Shown here: in pieces, positions 1 to 8,775 of the stretch
How the letters are laid out: each line of letters begins with the position of its first letter
Position numbering within the stretch: the stretch's first letter is position 1
Assembly (NCBI GenBank): GCA_028343855.1
Contig: JAOLZN010000005.1
Span: 18,447 to 82,446, forward strand
DNA: 64,000 nucleotides
From: Candidatus Nitrosopumilus sp.
GTDB taxonomy: Archaea; Thermoproteota; Nitrososphaeria; Nitrososphaerales; Nitrosopumilaceae
Direction: 5' to 3'
Program-made: the position numbers and the translations under genes
Notes under the pieces: generated by a model
Told to the model about the DNA's origin: nothing
What the model saw: the letters and a program-made list of their open reading frames with translations, nothing else
Databases searched by the model: none

Positions 1-203
1 ATTTTTCTTCTAAGATTTTCTACTTCTTCTTCTATGGTTGAAATTTGTTCTAATGTGTTCTTGATTCCTTTTTTATCTTTTTTCATCAATGATTCAGTTA
101 GTGTTCCAAGTTCTCTAGAAGCGTTTAGAATTCTATTGATCTCATCTTGTAAAACTGCTATTGCCTTTCTTTTTGCTTGAACTTCAAGCTCTCCACTATA
201 CAT
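1..203 (-). CDS. DUF47/PhoU-like protein, N-terminal part (cut by window edge)
   Basis: This is the first 67 codons of a minus-strand gene that runs off the left edge. The ATG at 203 is chosen because the frame upstream reaches a stop at 267-269 with no other ATG, GTG or TTG between. The visible peptide starts MYSGELEVQAKRKA and is a highly charged amphipathic helix. I recognise it as similar to the archaeal DUF47 family, PhoU-like helical bundles usually paired with a phosphate permease. The partner gene is not visible. The family call rests on the N-terminus only, so it is moderately secure. Confidence 0.7.
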   Translation of the reverse strand, partial: MYSGELEVQAKRKAIAVLQDEINRILNASRELGTLTESLMKKDKKGIKNTLEQISTIEEEVENLRRK

Positions 204-269
204 AACAAAAAGTATGATGTCTCGTGGTAATTTAAATCCTCTATGGTTTTTGATATTTTTTGGGCGTTA

Positions 270-2036
270 TTATATCAAATTTTTGTCATGTGCCGCTTTA
301 TTCTGTCCTTTGTATAATGAAATTACTTCTTCATCTGTGGATGCATCTTCTGCCATTTTTTCTACTCTGATCTTTCCTGTAAATTTTGGAAATCTCAATG
401 CTAGTCCTGCATCTTTTTTTATTTCATCTCTTGCTACTTTGTGAATTGGACTTAATGTGATGTCTGATGCAACAATTTCTATTACTAATTCTGGTTCAAA
501 CCATACGTCTGCTTCCATTTCACTATTGATACGCGGATTTTTTTTAATTGTAGTTTTTGGATTTAGGATTTGATACAATTGATCTAAACTGTCATCTGTA
601 AACCCTGTTCCAACTTTACATATGCTGGGAAATGTATCTGTATTTTCGTCATATGTTGAAAGCAATAATGTTCCATAACTTCCTGTTCGTCTTCCTTTGC
701 CAAAAAATCCTCCAACTACAACAAGATCTAAACTATCTCCTAATTCGTTTCTATATTCTCTTTTAAGTTTTAACCAGTGACTTCCTCTTGAACCTGCTTG
801 ATATGGTTTGTCTAGCATTTTTAACATTAATCCCTCACTTCCTGCATTGATACTGTTTTCAAAAAATTCTTCTATGTCATTTTCATTATTTGCTATTGTC
901 ATTGGAATAAATTTTGCAAATTCATTTTGATTAACTATCTTTTCTAATTTTCTTCTTCTTTCATTATAATTTAGATCTGTACAATCTTTTCCATTACAAT
1001 ATAGTATGTCGAAAAAATTTACTGTAATTGGATATTCTGTAACTGCTTTTTCAATTTTATATTTTCTTCTTCTATGCATTAATTCTTGAAATGGCAGAAA
1101 ATCTCCCGTATTCTCATTAATTGCAACTATTTCTGCTTCTAGTATTGCATTATCTGCTTGAATTATTTTTGGAATCTTTTCAATAATGTCTGGATAGTAA
1201 CTTGAAATCTTTTCTAAACTTCTAGAAAATAATTCTATTTTGTCACCTTCGATATGAAGTTGAACTCTTTCACCATCTAACTTGTATTCAATTGCAAACT
1301 CATTACCCATTTTTTCAATTACTTCTTTTTCACTTTTTACTCTGTCTGCAAGCATTGGACGAATTGGATTGAATAAATCCACTTTAAATTTTTCAATCCC
1401 TAGTATTCCGTTTACTGCAATGGTCTCAGCAACTTTTCCTAAATCACTTGAAACATTATACGCATTTTGTAATATTTTTCTATTATCTTTGTCTCCTGAA
1501 TATGCAATTGCTAATGCATCCATAACTGTATTTTCTGCAATACCTAGCCTCAAAGTACCCAGTAAAATTTTCAAAATGAAACTTGCTTCTAATGGGGTTG
1601 CATCATTCAATAAACTAGATATGTATTTAATTTTCATATCTTGGGATCTTGCTCCTTCTAATTTTGCAATTTTGAATAATGTTTCGTATACTCTTTCTAC
1701 TGTAATATTTTCCATTAGAAATGTTGTTTGTGTTTTTTGCTCTAGGATAATTGCTGCTGCATGTCCTAAGTCTCCTCCTTTCGTATATTCGTCTTCAATT
1801 TTTTTAATTGCAATCCCTGATGATTTTGATATTGCTCTTATTGCCAATTTTTCAGCAACTCCTAATTCTATACCTTCAAAATCTGGTCTAAGTTTTCCTT
1901 GAATTAGATAAACTATCTTAGAAATTACTTCATGTGGTGTTTTTTCAAATAATTCTACTAGAAATTGAGTTAGCTCTAATCTTTTCCTAGTTGATTCCAT
2001 TTTTTCAAATGCTTCAGCTAAAATGGAATACTCCAT
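270..2036 (-). CDS. lig: ATP-dependent DNA ligase
   Basis: Seals nicks during lagging-strand synthesis and repair using ATP. The 588 residues match the usual length of archaeal replicative ligases. An N-terminal helical DNA-binding domain (about 1-210) is followed by the nucleotidyltransferase core, with the adenylation motif EYKLDGERV and its lysine near residue 252. Later motifs include EGLMLK, the W-x-K-L-K-R block and a C-terminal OB-fold. The start at 2036 gives MEYSILAEAFEKMEST, the standard N-terminus for the family. The gene lies 36 bp downstream of a small membrane-protein gene on the same strand. High confidence. Confidence 0.97.
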   Translation of the reverse strand: MEYSILAEAFEKMESTRKRLELTQFLVELFEKTPHEVISKIVYLIQGKLRPDFEGIELGVAEKLAIRAISKSSGIAIKKIEDEYTKGGDLGHAAAIILEQKTQTTFLMENITVERVYETLFKIAKLEGARSQDMKIKYISSLLNDATPLEASFILKILLGTLRLGIAENTVMDALAIAYSGDKDNRKILQNAYNVSSDLGKVAETIAVNGILGIEKFKVDLFNPIRPMLADRVKSEKEVIEKMGNEFAIEYKLDGERVQLHIEGDKIELFSRSLEKISSYYPDIIEKIPKIIQADNAILEAEIVAINENTGDFLPFQELMHRRRKYKIEKAVTEYPITVNFFDILYCNGKDCTDLNYNERRRKLEKIVNQNEFAKFIPMTIANNENDIEEFFENSINAGSEGLMLKMLDKPYQAGSRGSHWLKLKREYRNELGDSLDLVVVGGFFGKGRRTGSYGTLLLSTYDENTDTFPSICKVGTGFTDDSLDQLYQILNPKTTIKKNPRINSEMEADVWFEPELVIEIVASDITLSPIHKVARDEIKKDAGLALRFPKFTGKIRVEKMAEDASTDEEVISLYKGQNKAAHDKNLI

Positions 2037-2072
2037 ATCTTTTTCTATGTATTCCTGAATAAAAGTTTGAAT

Positions 2073-2483
2073 CTAAATATATCTAAAAATTGTTGGTTTA
2101 TCTGAATCCTTTACATCTGATACTAGTGCAAAATTATGTAACGGATATGTTTTTTTGTATTGTTTCATGAAACTCCATGCTACATCATGTGTTTTGAATT
2201 CTGTTCTAATTTCTTGAATTGTGCTTTGTTTACCAAATACATCTATTGGAACTACTCTGTAATTTTTTGGACGATTTCTTGGTCTGGCTCTTAGAAACCA
2301 TGAAAATGCAAAAATCAACACAGTTCCTAAAATCACATATTCTCCAGCCACTTTGAAAAATGCTATGATTATTCCTGGAATGGTGTGCCCAAATAAGACT
2401 ACCATGAAACTAGAAAATGAGATTACTGCTAACACTGTGAAAATGTACGTCTTCCAATCAAATATTCTTTGTAAGGTGTGCAT
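2073..2483 (-). CDS. small two-helix membrane protein
   Basis: Unrecognised 136-residue protein. Two hydrophobic segments (about residues 14-35 and 42-64) are followed by a basic stretch RARPRNRPKNYR and a soluble C-terminal domain of about 70 residues, probably cytoplasmic by the positive-inside rule. The C-terminal part (IQEIRTEFKTHDVAW...) looks like a small alpha/beta domain but I cannot name it. It lies between the ligase and FBP aldolase/phosphatase genes on the same strand and may be co-transcribed with the ligase. Real gene by length, composition and codon use; function unknown. Confidence 0.8.
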   Translation of the reverse strand: MHTLQRIFDWKTYIFTVLAVISFSSFMVVLFGHTIPGIIIAFFKVAGEYVILGTVLIFAFSWFLRARPRNRPKNYRVVPIDVFGKQSTIQEIRTEFKTHDVAWSFMKQYKKTYPLHNFALVSDVKDSDKPTIFRYI

Positions 2484-2550
2484 ACCTTGAAATCATTACG
2501 TATTTTTTTCATTTAACTATTTCGTAATATTGTGAAATTATGATAGATCG

Positions 2551-3687
2551 TTAATCTGGATCTTCGTAATTTTCTTTTCTATCTGTATTTGATGGTTCAT
2601 CTTCCATTGGTTTCATTTTGGTTTCAAGTACATCCATTCTTGCTCTATATCCTTCAGCATATTCTAATTCTGATGGAACTAATGTTGCTGGATGAATGAA
2701 TCCTTGACTTCTAATTGCAATTGCTTTCTTTGTTGCAATCTCTCTAATGTAGTCCCAATCTGGTGTTGAGAATCCATCAAATGGTCCTGTAAATTTACCG
2801 TTGTGCATACTGAATACCAATGCTTCAACAATTGGAATACAGAAATTAATTGATGCTGCGGAATTTAATTTGACTGGCATCAATGGCATATTGTGACTTC
2901 CTCTTGTGTTACCTGCAACGTAATGTGGATTGTTAAACATACTTCCAACTTCTTCTGTTGCTGGGAAGTTCTTTTGAGTTCTAACTAAACAAATTGGATC
3001 ATCTTTTCCAACATATGTTCCTGCAATGTTATGGAGTCTATCTGTTGATGCATCAAGAATTGGTTCCCCATCTCTTGTGTAAACTGAATCTACAACATAT
3101 CTTCCAGGATACATTAATGCTGCTTCGATTGTTGGTTTATCTTCCCATAATTGCAGTTCTGCAATTTGTGCTTTTTCAACATCCATGATGTTGAACTTTA
3201 CTCCACTTGCGAGACTTTTGTTTACAATTAATGCTGTATTACTTAGTGTATCTACAAACATTCTGTAAATTGGATAGTTGAACGCACCTGGTTCAGTTTT
3301 ATCTGCTGCAAATACTGTGAATGCTTCATTTGGTCTTTCTTCGAATTCCATTTCTGCAACTCCTGGACCCATTCCTTTAACATTGCCTGAAAATGAATCT
3401 TTGAGTAAATCTTGACCTGCTCCGTATAGTCCTTCTTTTTTAGCAACTTCTGTTCCGGCCATAAATGCATCCCATGCTAATTTGTGAATTTTTTCATTAT
3501 CTACTCCATGTGTATGAGACATGACAATGTGTGTGTCATCTCCACAATAACCAATGTAGTGATCTATTAGTAAATCTCCTGAATTTTCAACGGTATCTCT
3601 AATTGCTTTGATTAGGCCGTCACTAGGTTTTGTATGTCCTCCGATCCCTCCGACATCTGCTTTGATAACTGAAACTGTAATTTTCAT
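2551..3687 (-). CDS. fbp: fructose-1,6-bisphosphate aldolase/phosphatase
   Basis: Bifunctional gluconeogenic enzyme that condenses triose phosphates to fructose-1,6-bisphosphate and hydrolyses it to fructose-6-phosphate. The 378-residue length and the N-terminus MKITVSVIKADVGGIGGHT, with its metal-binding Asp, are diagnostic of the archaeal type V FBPase. Further family blocks include DHYIGYCGDDTHIVMSHTHG, a YPGRYVVDS segment and a C-terminal Asp/Glu-rich tail. In an autotroph that fixes carbon through the 3-hydroxypropionate/4-hydroxybutyrate cycle this enzyme carries carbon into hexoses. It is transcribed divergently from tuf across a 130-bp gap. Confidence 0.97.
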   Translation of the reverse strand: MKITVSVIKADVGGIGGHTKPSDGLIKAIRDTVENSGDLLIDHYIGYCGDDTHIVMSHTHGVDNEKIHKLAWDAFMAGTEVAKKEGLYGAGQDLLKDSFSGNVKGMGPGVAEMEFEERPNEAFTVFAADKTEPGAFNYPIYRMFVDTLSNTALIVNKSLASGVKFNIMDVEKAQIAELQLWEDKPTIEAALMYPGRYVVDSVYTRDGEPILDASTDRLHNIAGTYVGKDDPICLVRTQKNFPATEEVGSMFNNPHYVAGNTRGSHNMPLMPVKLNSAASINFCIPIVEALVFSMHNGKFTGPFDGFSTPDWDYIREIATKKAIAIRSQGFIHPATLVPSELEYAEGYRARMDVLETKMKPMEDEPSNTDRKENYEDPD

Positions 3688-3788
3688 ACATCTGCTTTTT
3701 TCTTCTTTGATTTATGTGCTTTTAGTAAAGTTCTAAAAACTAAATATTTCAAAAAATAATATTTTTTTTTGAAAAAAATTCATTACAG

Positions 3789-3806
3789 TAATATATCCCC
3801 TCGACT
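3789..3806 (+). promoter_or_regulatory. tuf promoter: TATA box plus CTCGACT element
   Basis: A TATA-like box (TAATATAT, 3789-3796) lies 29 nt upstream of the tuf ATG, so transcription should begin at or within a few bases of the start codon, giving a leaderless or near-leaderless mRNA. The heptamer CTCGACT at 3800-3806 lies between the box and the predicted start site. The same heptamer occupies nearly the same place in the EF-2 promoter at 61158-61164. Confidence 0.6.
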
Positions 3807-3817
3807 ACGAATTCGAT

Positions 3818-5116
3818 ATGGCAGATAAACCACACTTAAACATGATTGTAACAGGTCATATTGATAACGGTAAATCCACAACTATGGGTCATTTCTTAAT
3901 GGATCTAGGAGTTGTAGATGAGAGAACCATTGCAGCACACGGAGCCGAATCCGAGAAGACCGGAAAAGGTGATACTTTCAAGTACGCATGGGTTATGGAT
4001 AACATTAAAGATGAAAGAGAAAGAGGAATTACAATCGATTTAGCATTTCAAAAATTCGAATCAAGCAAATTCTTCTTTACTTTAATTGATGCACCTGGTC
4101 ACAGGGACTTCATTAAAAATATGATTACTGGCGCTTCTGAAGCAGATGCCGCTATCTTAGTACTTTCAGCAAAAGAAGGTGAAACTGATACTGCAACAGC
4201 AGCTGGTGGACAAGCAAGAGAACACGCATTTTTGCTTAAGACATTAGGTGTAAAACAAATTATTGTTGCCATTAACAAGATGGATGCAGTTGAATACAAA
4301 GAAGATGCCTTTAAAGCCGCAAAAGAGAAAGGTGAAAAATTAGTTCGTTCTGTAGGTTACAAAATTGAGGAAGTCCCATTCATTCCAGTTTCTGGATGGA
4401 AAGGTGATAACTTGGTCAAGAAAACTGAGAACATGCCATGGTATTCTGGTAAAACACTACTTGAAGCATTTGATGATTTCAAAGTAGAAGAAAAACCAAT
4501 CGGAAAACCATTGAGAACTCCAATTCAAGACGTTTATACAATTACTGGTGTAGGAACTGTACCTGTAGGTAGAGTTGAAACTGGTATCATGAAAGCAGGA
4601 CAAAAAATTATTGTAATGCCTTCTGGTGCACTTGGTGAAATCAAATCTATTGAAACCCACCACACTGAAATGCCAACTGCAGAAGCAGGTGACAACATTG
4701 GTTTTAACCTAAGAGGTATCGAAAAGAAAGATATCAAGAGAGGAGATGTTCTTGGTACTCCTGATGCCCCACCAAATGTAGCAAAAGAATTCAAAGCCCA
4801 AATTATTGTTATACACCATCCAACAGCAATTGCACCTGGTTATACTCCAGTTATGCACGCACATACAACACAAGTTGCAGCAACTGTTACTGAGTTTCTT
4901 CAAAAAATTAACCCAGCAACTGGTGCAGTTGAGGAAGAAAATCCAAAGTTCCTTAAAGTTGGAGATGCAGCAATTGTTAAGATTAGACCAGTAAGACCAA
5001 CTTGTATCGAGACATTCAATGATTTCCCTGAAATGGGAAGATTTGCTCTCAGAGATATGGGTGCAACAATCGCAGCAGGTATTGTTAAGGAAATTACTGA
5101 AGAGTACAAACCATAG
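3818..5116 (+). CDS. tuf: translation elongation factor EF-1alpha
   Basis: GTPase that delivers aminoacyl-tRNA to the ribosome. Its 432 residues have the usual archaeal layout: G domain (about 1-220), then two beta-barrel domains. The P-loop reads GHIDNGKST, with Asn where most homologues have His (GHVDHGKS). DAPGHRDF (G3) and NKMD (G4) are intact. The C-terminal barrel carries KIRPVRPTC and the ALRDMG block. It is the first gene of a tuf-rps10-rpoP cluster with very short gaps. Certain identification. Confidence 0.99.
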   Translation: MADKPHLNMIVTGHIDNGKSTTMGHFLMDLGVVDERTIAAHGAESEKTGKGDTFKYAWVMDNIKDERERGITIDLAFQKFESSKFFFTLIDAPGHRDFIKNMITGASEADAAILVLSAKEGETDTATAAGGQAREHAFLLKTLGVKQIIVAINKMDAVEYKEDAFKAAKEKGEKLVRSVGYKIEEVPFIPVSGWKGDNLVKKTENMPWYSGKTLLEAFDDFKVEEKPIGKPLRTPIQDVYTITGVGTVPVGRVETGIMKAGQKIIVMPSGALGEIKSIETHHTEMPTAEAGDNIGFNLRGIEKKDIKRGDVLGTPDAPPNVAKEFKAQIIVIHHPTAIAPGYTPVMHAHTTQVAATVTEFLQKINPATGAVEEENPKFLKVGDAAIVKIRPVRPTCIETFNDFPEMGRFALRDMGATIAAGIVKEITEEYKP

Positions 5117-5125
5117 GCGTTTTTT

Positions 5126-5434
5126 ATGACACAAACCGCCCGTGTTAAACTCACTTCTACGAGTCTACCTAAACTAGATGTTGTATGTGGTGAGATAATG
5201 GGTATTGGTAAAAAAACAGGTGTTAAAGTAAAAGGTCCTACTCCACTTCCAGTAAAAAGATTACATGTTGCTACAAGAAAATCTCCTTGTGGTAGTGGTA
5301 CTGAAACTTATGAGAAATGGGAAATGCGTATGCATCGAAGAATTATCAACATTAATGCTGATGATAAAGCAATTAGACAATTGATGAGATTAAAAATTCC
5401 TGATGACGTATACATTGAACTATCTTTAACTTAA
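5126..5434 (+). CDS. rps10: 30S ribosomal protein S10 (uS10)
   Basis: Small-subunit head protein of 102 residues, the normal archaeal length. It begins MTQTARVKLTSTSL and contains the conserved loop KGPTPLPVKRLHVATRKSPCG and the block EMRMHRRIININ. It starts 9 bp after the tuf stop codon, so it is almost certainly co-transcribed and translated from the tuf message, an arrangement common in archaea. No oddities. Confidence 0.98.
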   Translation: MTQTARVKLTSTSLPKLDVVCGEIMGIGKKTGVKVKGPTPLPVKRLHVATRKSPCGSGTETYEKWEMRMHRRIININADDKAIRQLMRLKIPDDVYIELSLT

Positions 5435-5473
5435 TTTGGTATCCTTAAATTATAGAAATAATTGATGATAAAC

Positions 5474-5668
5474 ATGGCTGAAGAAATCACTGAACAAATA
5501 GAAGAAACTCCTGTAGAAACATTTGAAGTAAATTATGCTTGCTTACGATGTGGCACAATTGTTTCAAACACTGAACTATCTCGTTTACCTGAAATCAAAT
5601 GTATTTGTGGATTCAGAGTATTTACCAAAGTTAGACCTCCAGTGGTTAAAACTGTAAAAGCAATTTAG
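5474..5668 (+). CDS. rpoP: DNA-directed RNA polymerase subunit P (Rpo12/Rpb12-like)
   Basis: Small zinc-ribbon subunit of archaeal RNA polymerase. After an acidic leader, the core reads YACLRCGT with a second CxC knuckle in KCICGFRVFTKVRPP; the Phe-Arg-Val and Lys-Val-Arg residues are typical of Rpb12. The ATG at 5474 (MAEEITEQ, 64 residues) is chosen, but an in-frame ATG at 5465 and a TTG at 5462 would add three or four residues. It follows rps10 by about 40 bp on the same strand, consistent with a translation-transcription operon. Confidence 0.88.
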   Translation: MAEEITEQIEETPVETFEVNYACLRCGTIVSNTELSRLPEIKCICGFRVFTKVRPPVVKTVKAI

Positions 5669-5866
5669 TTATCTATCTTTTTTGTAACTATGTTCTCTTT
5701 GTAAATGGGTCCTCATATCTTCCATGTTTGAGAAATTTTTGTTGCACTCTTTACAATCATATTGTGAATCTTTCCCATGAATTATTTGTTCATGGTGCAT
5801 TACTTCTTCTTCTTTTGAAAATTTTTTATCACATTTACTACACGAATATTTTTTAAAAAAATTCAC
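5669..5866 (-). CDS. two-finger C2H2 zinc protein
   Basis: A 65-residue protein made almost entirely of two classical C2H2 fingers: YSCSKCDKKF...HHEQIIH (about residues 8-30) and YDCKECNKNF...HLQREH (about 36-59). The C-x2-C-x12-H-x3/4-H spacing is intact in both. Such minimal fingers are common in Thaumarchaeota and are presumed to bind nucleic acid or protein; no target is known to me. It abuts rpoP tail to tail and its start lies only 2 bp from the end of the upstream zinc-knuckle gene, so the two probably form one unit. Confidence 0.85.
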   Translation of the reverse strand: MNFFKKYSCSKCDKKFSKEEEVMHHEQIIHGKDSQYDCKECNKNFSNMEDMRTHLQREHSYKKDR

Positions 5867-5868
5867 TT

Positions 5869-6279
5869 TTAGCCAAACTCTGATTTCTTTTTATCCCAAC
5901 ATTTTCTGCATAATTGACCTTCAATTTTCCAATGTCCTTTTGGATTATGTCTGATTAAACCCATCTTTGTTTCACAAAGAGAACAAAAATTTTTCTGTTG
6001 ATCATGATCTTTTTCTTTTTGATCAAAACATTTTTTGCATAATAGTCCTTCCATATCCCATTGCCATCTAGGCTCCCATAAATCCGTAATTTTTCCTGTA
6101 ATCCCACATTTTACACATGGTTGTCTTACTTGACCTTCATAGTATTCTTTTGATTTATCAAAATGACAGTCCCCGCAAAGTGAACCTTTGATATTCCATT
6201 CTTTTTTTGGTTTATGTCTATGCGTTAATTCTTTATTGCAAATTGTACAATTTGTTGCTTTTTTACTAAATAATCCCAT
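5869..6279 (-). CDS. protein with three repeated zinc knuckle modules
   Basis: A 136-residue protein with three tandem copies of a module of about 40 residues. Each copy carries a CxxC pair, a Trp/Lys-rich stretch with an 'I/M-x-G-x-L-C' element, and a second CxxC pair (for example CTICNKE...GSLCGDCH, then CVKCG...GLLCKKCF, then CSLCET...GQLCRKCW). Each could bind one zinc. I do not recognise a named family. It is probably transcribed with the two-finger gene that follows 2 bp later. Cytoplasmic; function unknown. Confidence 0.82.
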   Translation of the reverse strand: MGLFSKKATNCTICNKELTHRHKPKKEWNIKGSLCGDCHFDKSKEYYEGQVRQPCVKCGITGKITDLWEPRWQWDMEGLLCKKCFDQKEKDHDQQKNFCSLCETKMGLIRHNPKGHWKIEGQLCRKCWDKKKSEFG

Positions 6280-6398
6280 ACCTATGATTTAATTGAAAAA
6301 TATTTAATTATTAAATGTAAACAAAACCTTTCACCTGTTGCTAAATTCATCTATTATTGTATTGAAAAATAAAAATAATTAAAAATTAGAAAAACTAA

Positions 6399-6521
6399 CT
6401 ATTTGTTAAGGATTTTTTCAAGAGCTTGGCTTGCATTGAGCATACCATTTTTCTTGGCAAATTCTTCAATCATTTTGTATTGTTTTTCACTAAAACATAC
6501 AGGCATTGATCTTGTTTTCAT
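6399..6521 (-). CDS. 40-residue ribbon-helix-helix-like micro-protein
   Basis: A short frame from an ATG at 6521 to a TAG at 6399. The peptide starts MKTRSMPVCFSEKQYKMIEE and ends with a second amphipathic helix (NASQALEKILNK). A short beta strand followed by two helices with a turn at about residue 26 is the layout of the ribbon-helix-helix (CopG/Arc) fold. Coding character is supported by the clean fold pattern and by its position in an otherwise empty 317-bp gap. The assignment is by pattern only. Confidence 0.6.
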   Translation of the reverse strand: MKTRSMPVCFSEKQYKMIEEFAKKNGMLNASQALEKILNK

Positions 6522-6596
6522 ACGTATCTTTTTGATATTTCCCTAATATCCTTTTCTCTGGTAACCTTTTTCAAAAGGCATTATTTTAGATCTATT

Positions 6597-7112
6597 ATGG
6601 TAAAGAAAAAACAGATTCTAGTAATTGGAAATAATACTACTGGATGTACTCCTAATCATGAAAAAATTGCATATGAAATTGGAATGGAAATTGCAAAATC
6701 TGACTCTTTATTGATCACTGGTGGTCTTGGTGGGGTGATGAATGCTTGTTCTCATGGTGCAAAAGATGCAAATGGTCTAACTATGGGGATAATCCCTCAA
6801 GACGATCCAAAATTTGCTAATGAATATTGTGATATTGTTATTCCTTCTGGAATGGGATTTACACGTGATTTTCTTAATGCATTATCAGCTGATGGTGTAA
6901 TCATTGTTGGTGGAGGTTCTGGAACTTTATCTGAAGTATGTGCTGCATATATGAGCAAAAAACCAATGGTAGCAATTCGTGGTTTTGATAGTGCTATTAC
7001 TCCGTATATTGATGGATATGTTGATCATAGGAAAAATGTCAAAATAATTGGTGCTGACACTCCAAAGGAAGCTGTTGATAAAATTTTAGAATTAATTACT
7101 GCATTGAAATGA
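6597..7112 (+). CDS. LOG/TIGR00725-like nucleotide-binding protein
   Basis: A Rossmann-type protein of 171 residues from the LOG / lysine-decarboxylase-like superfamily. Visible motifs are GGLGGVMNACSHGA (about residues 43-56), a GIIPQDDP stretch and GGGSGTLSEV (about 102-111), corresponding to the PGGxGTxxE signature of LOG enzymes that release cytokinin base from its nucleotide. The first residue of that signature is Gly, not Pro, so the substrate is open. Its last 17 bp overlap the 3' end of the opposing dehydrogenase gene. Confidence 0.83.
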   Translation: MVKKKQILVIGNNTTGCTPNHEKIAYEIGMEIAKSDSLLITGGLGGVMNACSHGAKDANGLTMGIIPQDDPKFANEYCDIVIPSGMGFTRDFLNALSADGVIIVGGGSGTLSEVCAAYMSKKPMVAIRGFDSAITPYIDGYVDHRKNVKIIGADTPKEAVDKILELITALK

Positions 7113-8235
7113 GTAATGGATCTGGTTTGTAAAACTCTCCATGTTTTTCAGCTAACTTATTTAATTCATCTACGATATTTTTAATCCCAATTTCTTTTGC
7201 AGTTTCAAATAATGGTTTTTTTAACCCTAATCCTAATTGAGCTGCTTTTTCTATTTCACCAATATCACTTGCACCGTTTGTAATTAACCAAGCTGCATTG
7301 TTTAGAATATTTGCTACTAATTGAATTGGATTAAATTTTTCAGCTAATTGTTCTGATAATGCTACTCTTTCATATTTATCATCTGAATATTTGTAATATC
7401 CTTCTCCTGATTTTTGACCCAATTTTTTTCCATCAAACATTTTTTCAACTGTTGGATGTGGGTTGATTACCTTTTTATCTCGTAAGTGCATTTCTACGGT
7501 TGCTTTATGAATTACATCCATACCTGTAAAATCTGCTAACTCAAATATTCCCATTGGGAAACCTAGTTTGAATTTCACCGCAGAATCAATTTCTTCAAGT
7601 GTTGCATTTGTTCTATCTTGAGCATAACATGCTTCATGAACCATTGGAATGAATAGTCTGTTGATAATGAATCCTGGTACATCTTTTCTACAAAGTACTG
7701 CTTGCTTATTCACTGATTTGACATATTCTTGAGTTAAATCTGTAATTTCTTGTGCTGTTTTTTCACCTGGAATTACTTCTACTAATTTCATTAATTGCGG
7801 TGGGTTGAAAAAATGAATTCCTATAAATTTTTCAGGACGGGATGTAGTGTTTGCAATTTCTGTAATTGGTAATGTACTTGTATTTGATGCAAAAATTACT
7901 TCTGGTCCTGCTGCTTTATCTAGTTCTGCATAAACCGATTTTTTTAAATCCATAATTTCTGGAACTACTTCAATTACTAATTCTGCATTCTTTACTGCCT
8001 CATTCAAATCCACGATTGGTGTAATTCTTGAAAATATTGAATCTCCTTCTTCTTTGGAAATTTTCTCTTTTGAAACTAATTTGTCTAAACTCCATTTTAT
8101 TTTCTCCATTGCTTTATCTAAAAATTCTTGTTTGATATCTCGTAAAACTACATTGTATCCTGCAGTTGCTGATACTTGAGCAATACCATGACCCATTACT
8201 CCTGATCCTAATACTGTGATATTTTTCACTGTCAT
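7096..8235 (-). CDS. 3-hydroxyacyl-CoA dehydrogenase (probable 3-hydroxybutyryl-CoA dehydrogenase)
   Basis: NAD-dependent oxidation of 3-hydroxyacyl-CoA to 3-ketoacyl-CoA. The N-terminus VLGSGVMGHGIAQV is the dinucleotide-binding loop. The catalytic block FFNPPQLMKLVEVIPG and the GFIINRL hinge of the C-terminal domain are intact, and the 379-residue length fits a stand-alone two-domain enzyme with a duplicated C-terminal part. In Nitrosopumilus a protein of this kind is assigned to the 3-hydroxybutyryl-CoA step of the 3-hydroxypropionate/4-hydroxybutyrate carbon-fixation cycle; that specific role is inferred here. It overlaps its convergent neighbour by 17 bp. Confidence 0.93.
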   Translation of the reverse strand: MTVKNITVLGSGVMGHGIAQVSATAGYNVVLRDIKQEFLDKAMEKIKWSLDKLVSKEKISKEEGDSIFSRITPIVDLNEAVKNAELVIEVVPEIMDLKKSVYAELDKAAGPEVIFASNTSTLPITEIANTTSRPEKFIGIHFFNPPQLMKLVEVIPGEKTAQEITDLTQEYVKSVNKQAVLCRKDVPGFIINRLFIPMVHEACYAQDRTNATLEEIDSAVKFKLGFPMGIFELADFTGMDVIHKATVEMHLRDKKVINPHPTVEKMFDGKKLGQKSGEGYYKYSDDKYERVALSEQLAEKFNPIQLVANILNNAAWLITNGASDIGEIEKAAQLGLGLKKPLFETAKEIGIKNIVDELNKLAEKHGEFYKPDPLLISMQ

Positions 8236-8290
8236 GATTTGACAAAAATTCAGTATCCTTTATAATGTATTTCTTCATCTTTGTGATATT

Positions 8291-8458
8291 ATGGGCTTGT
8301 TTAATCGTAACAAATCTAATGAGACTAAAACAAAATGTGATGTCTGTGGAACTGAATTACATGATCCTGAGAGATTAAAAAAACATATGAAAAAAGCACA
8401 TGGTAACGTACCTGCCAAAAAATTAGATCCTAATGGTGGGGATGGCGGTACCTGGTAG
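8291..8458 (+). CDS. 55-residue C2H2 zinc-finger protein
   Basis: Reads from ATG 8291 to TAG 8456-8458. It starts MGLFNRNKSNE, has one finger CDVCGTELHDPERLKKHMKKAH (C-x2-C-x12-H-x4-H) at about residues 16-37 and ends in a Gly/Asp-rich tail. The MGLF opening is shared with two other small proteins of this window (5869-6279 and 11537-12358). The following gene starts within a few bases or overlaps its end, suggesting translational coupling. Confidence 0.82.
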   Translation: MGLFNRNKSNETKTKCDVCGTELHDPERLKKHMKKAHGNVPAKKLDPNGGDGGTW

Positions 8459-8459
8459 A

Positions 8460-8738
8460 ATGAAATTAAGTTCTAGTCAACAACAAGGTTTAGTATTTGG
8501 TGGCGCTTTTTTAGTTGCAGGAATTGTTCTATCTACTATGATTTTCCCTTTTTGGCATCTAATTCGTGAAGATGTGTTTGAGGATGTTGTAATTCTAAAT
8601 AATGATGATGGGACATGCTATGTTGAAACTACTGATGCCGTTCCTAAAATTATTGAAAATTGTTCATTATCTGCAGGAGATTCTGTAACTATAAAATTTG
8701 GAAAAGATTTGGCTTGGGCTACAATTGTAGGTCCTTGA
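8460..8738 (+). CDS. small single-pass membrane protein
   Basis: A protein of 92 residues from the ATG at 8460; in-frame ATGs at 8433 and 8442 would add up to nine residues and overlap the zinc-finger gene. I prefer 8460 because it follows that stop by one base. One hydrophobic helix (about 10-32) precedes an acidic extracytoplasmic domain with two Cys residues (TCYVET...ENCSL) that could form a disulphide. Family not recognised. Confidence 0.68.
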   Translation: MKLSSSQQQGLVFGGAFLVAGIVLSTMIFPFWHLIREDVFEDVVILNNDDGTCYVETTDAVPKIIENCSLSAGDSVTIKFGKDLAWATIVGP

Positions 8739-8775
8739 TAGATACTTTGATATTTTAAAAATTATTTTAATAATT

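Noticed and set aside
1282..1902. 206-codon antisense frame over the DNA ligase gene
   Set aside because: Arises from codon bias of the ligase strand; the peptide is low-complexity Ser/Ile/Phe without any domain.
4709..5154. Antisense frames over tuf of up to 141 codons
   Set aside because: Cys/Asn-rich shadow peptides opposite a certain gene; no start context or promoter.
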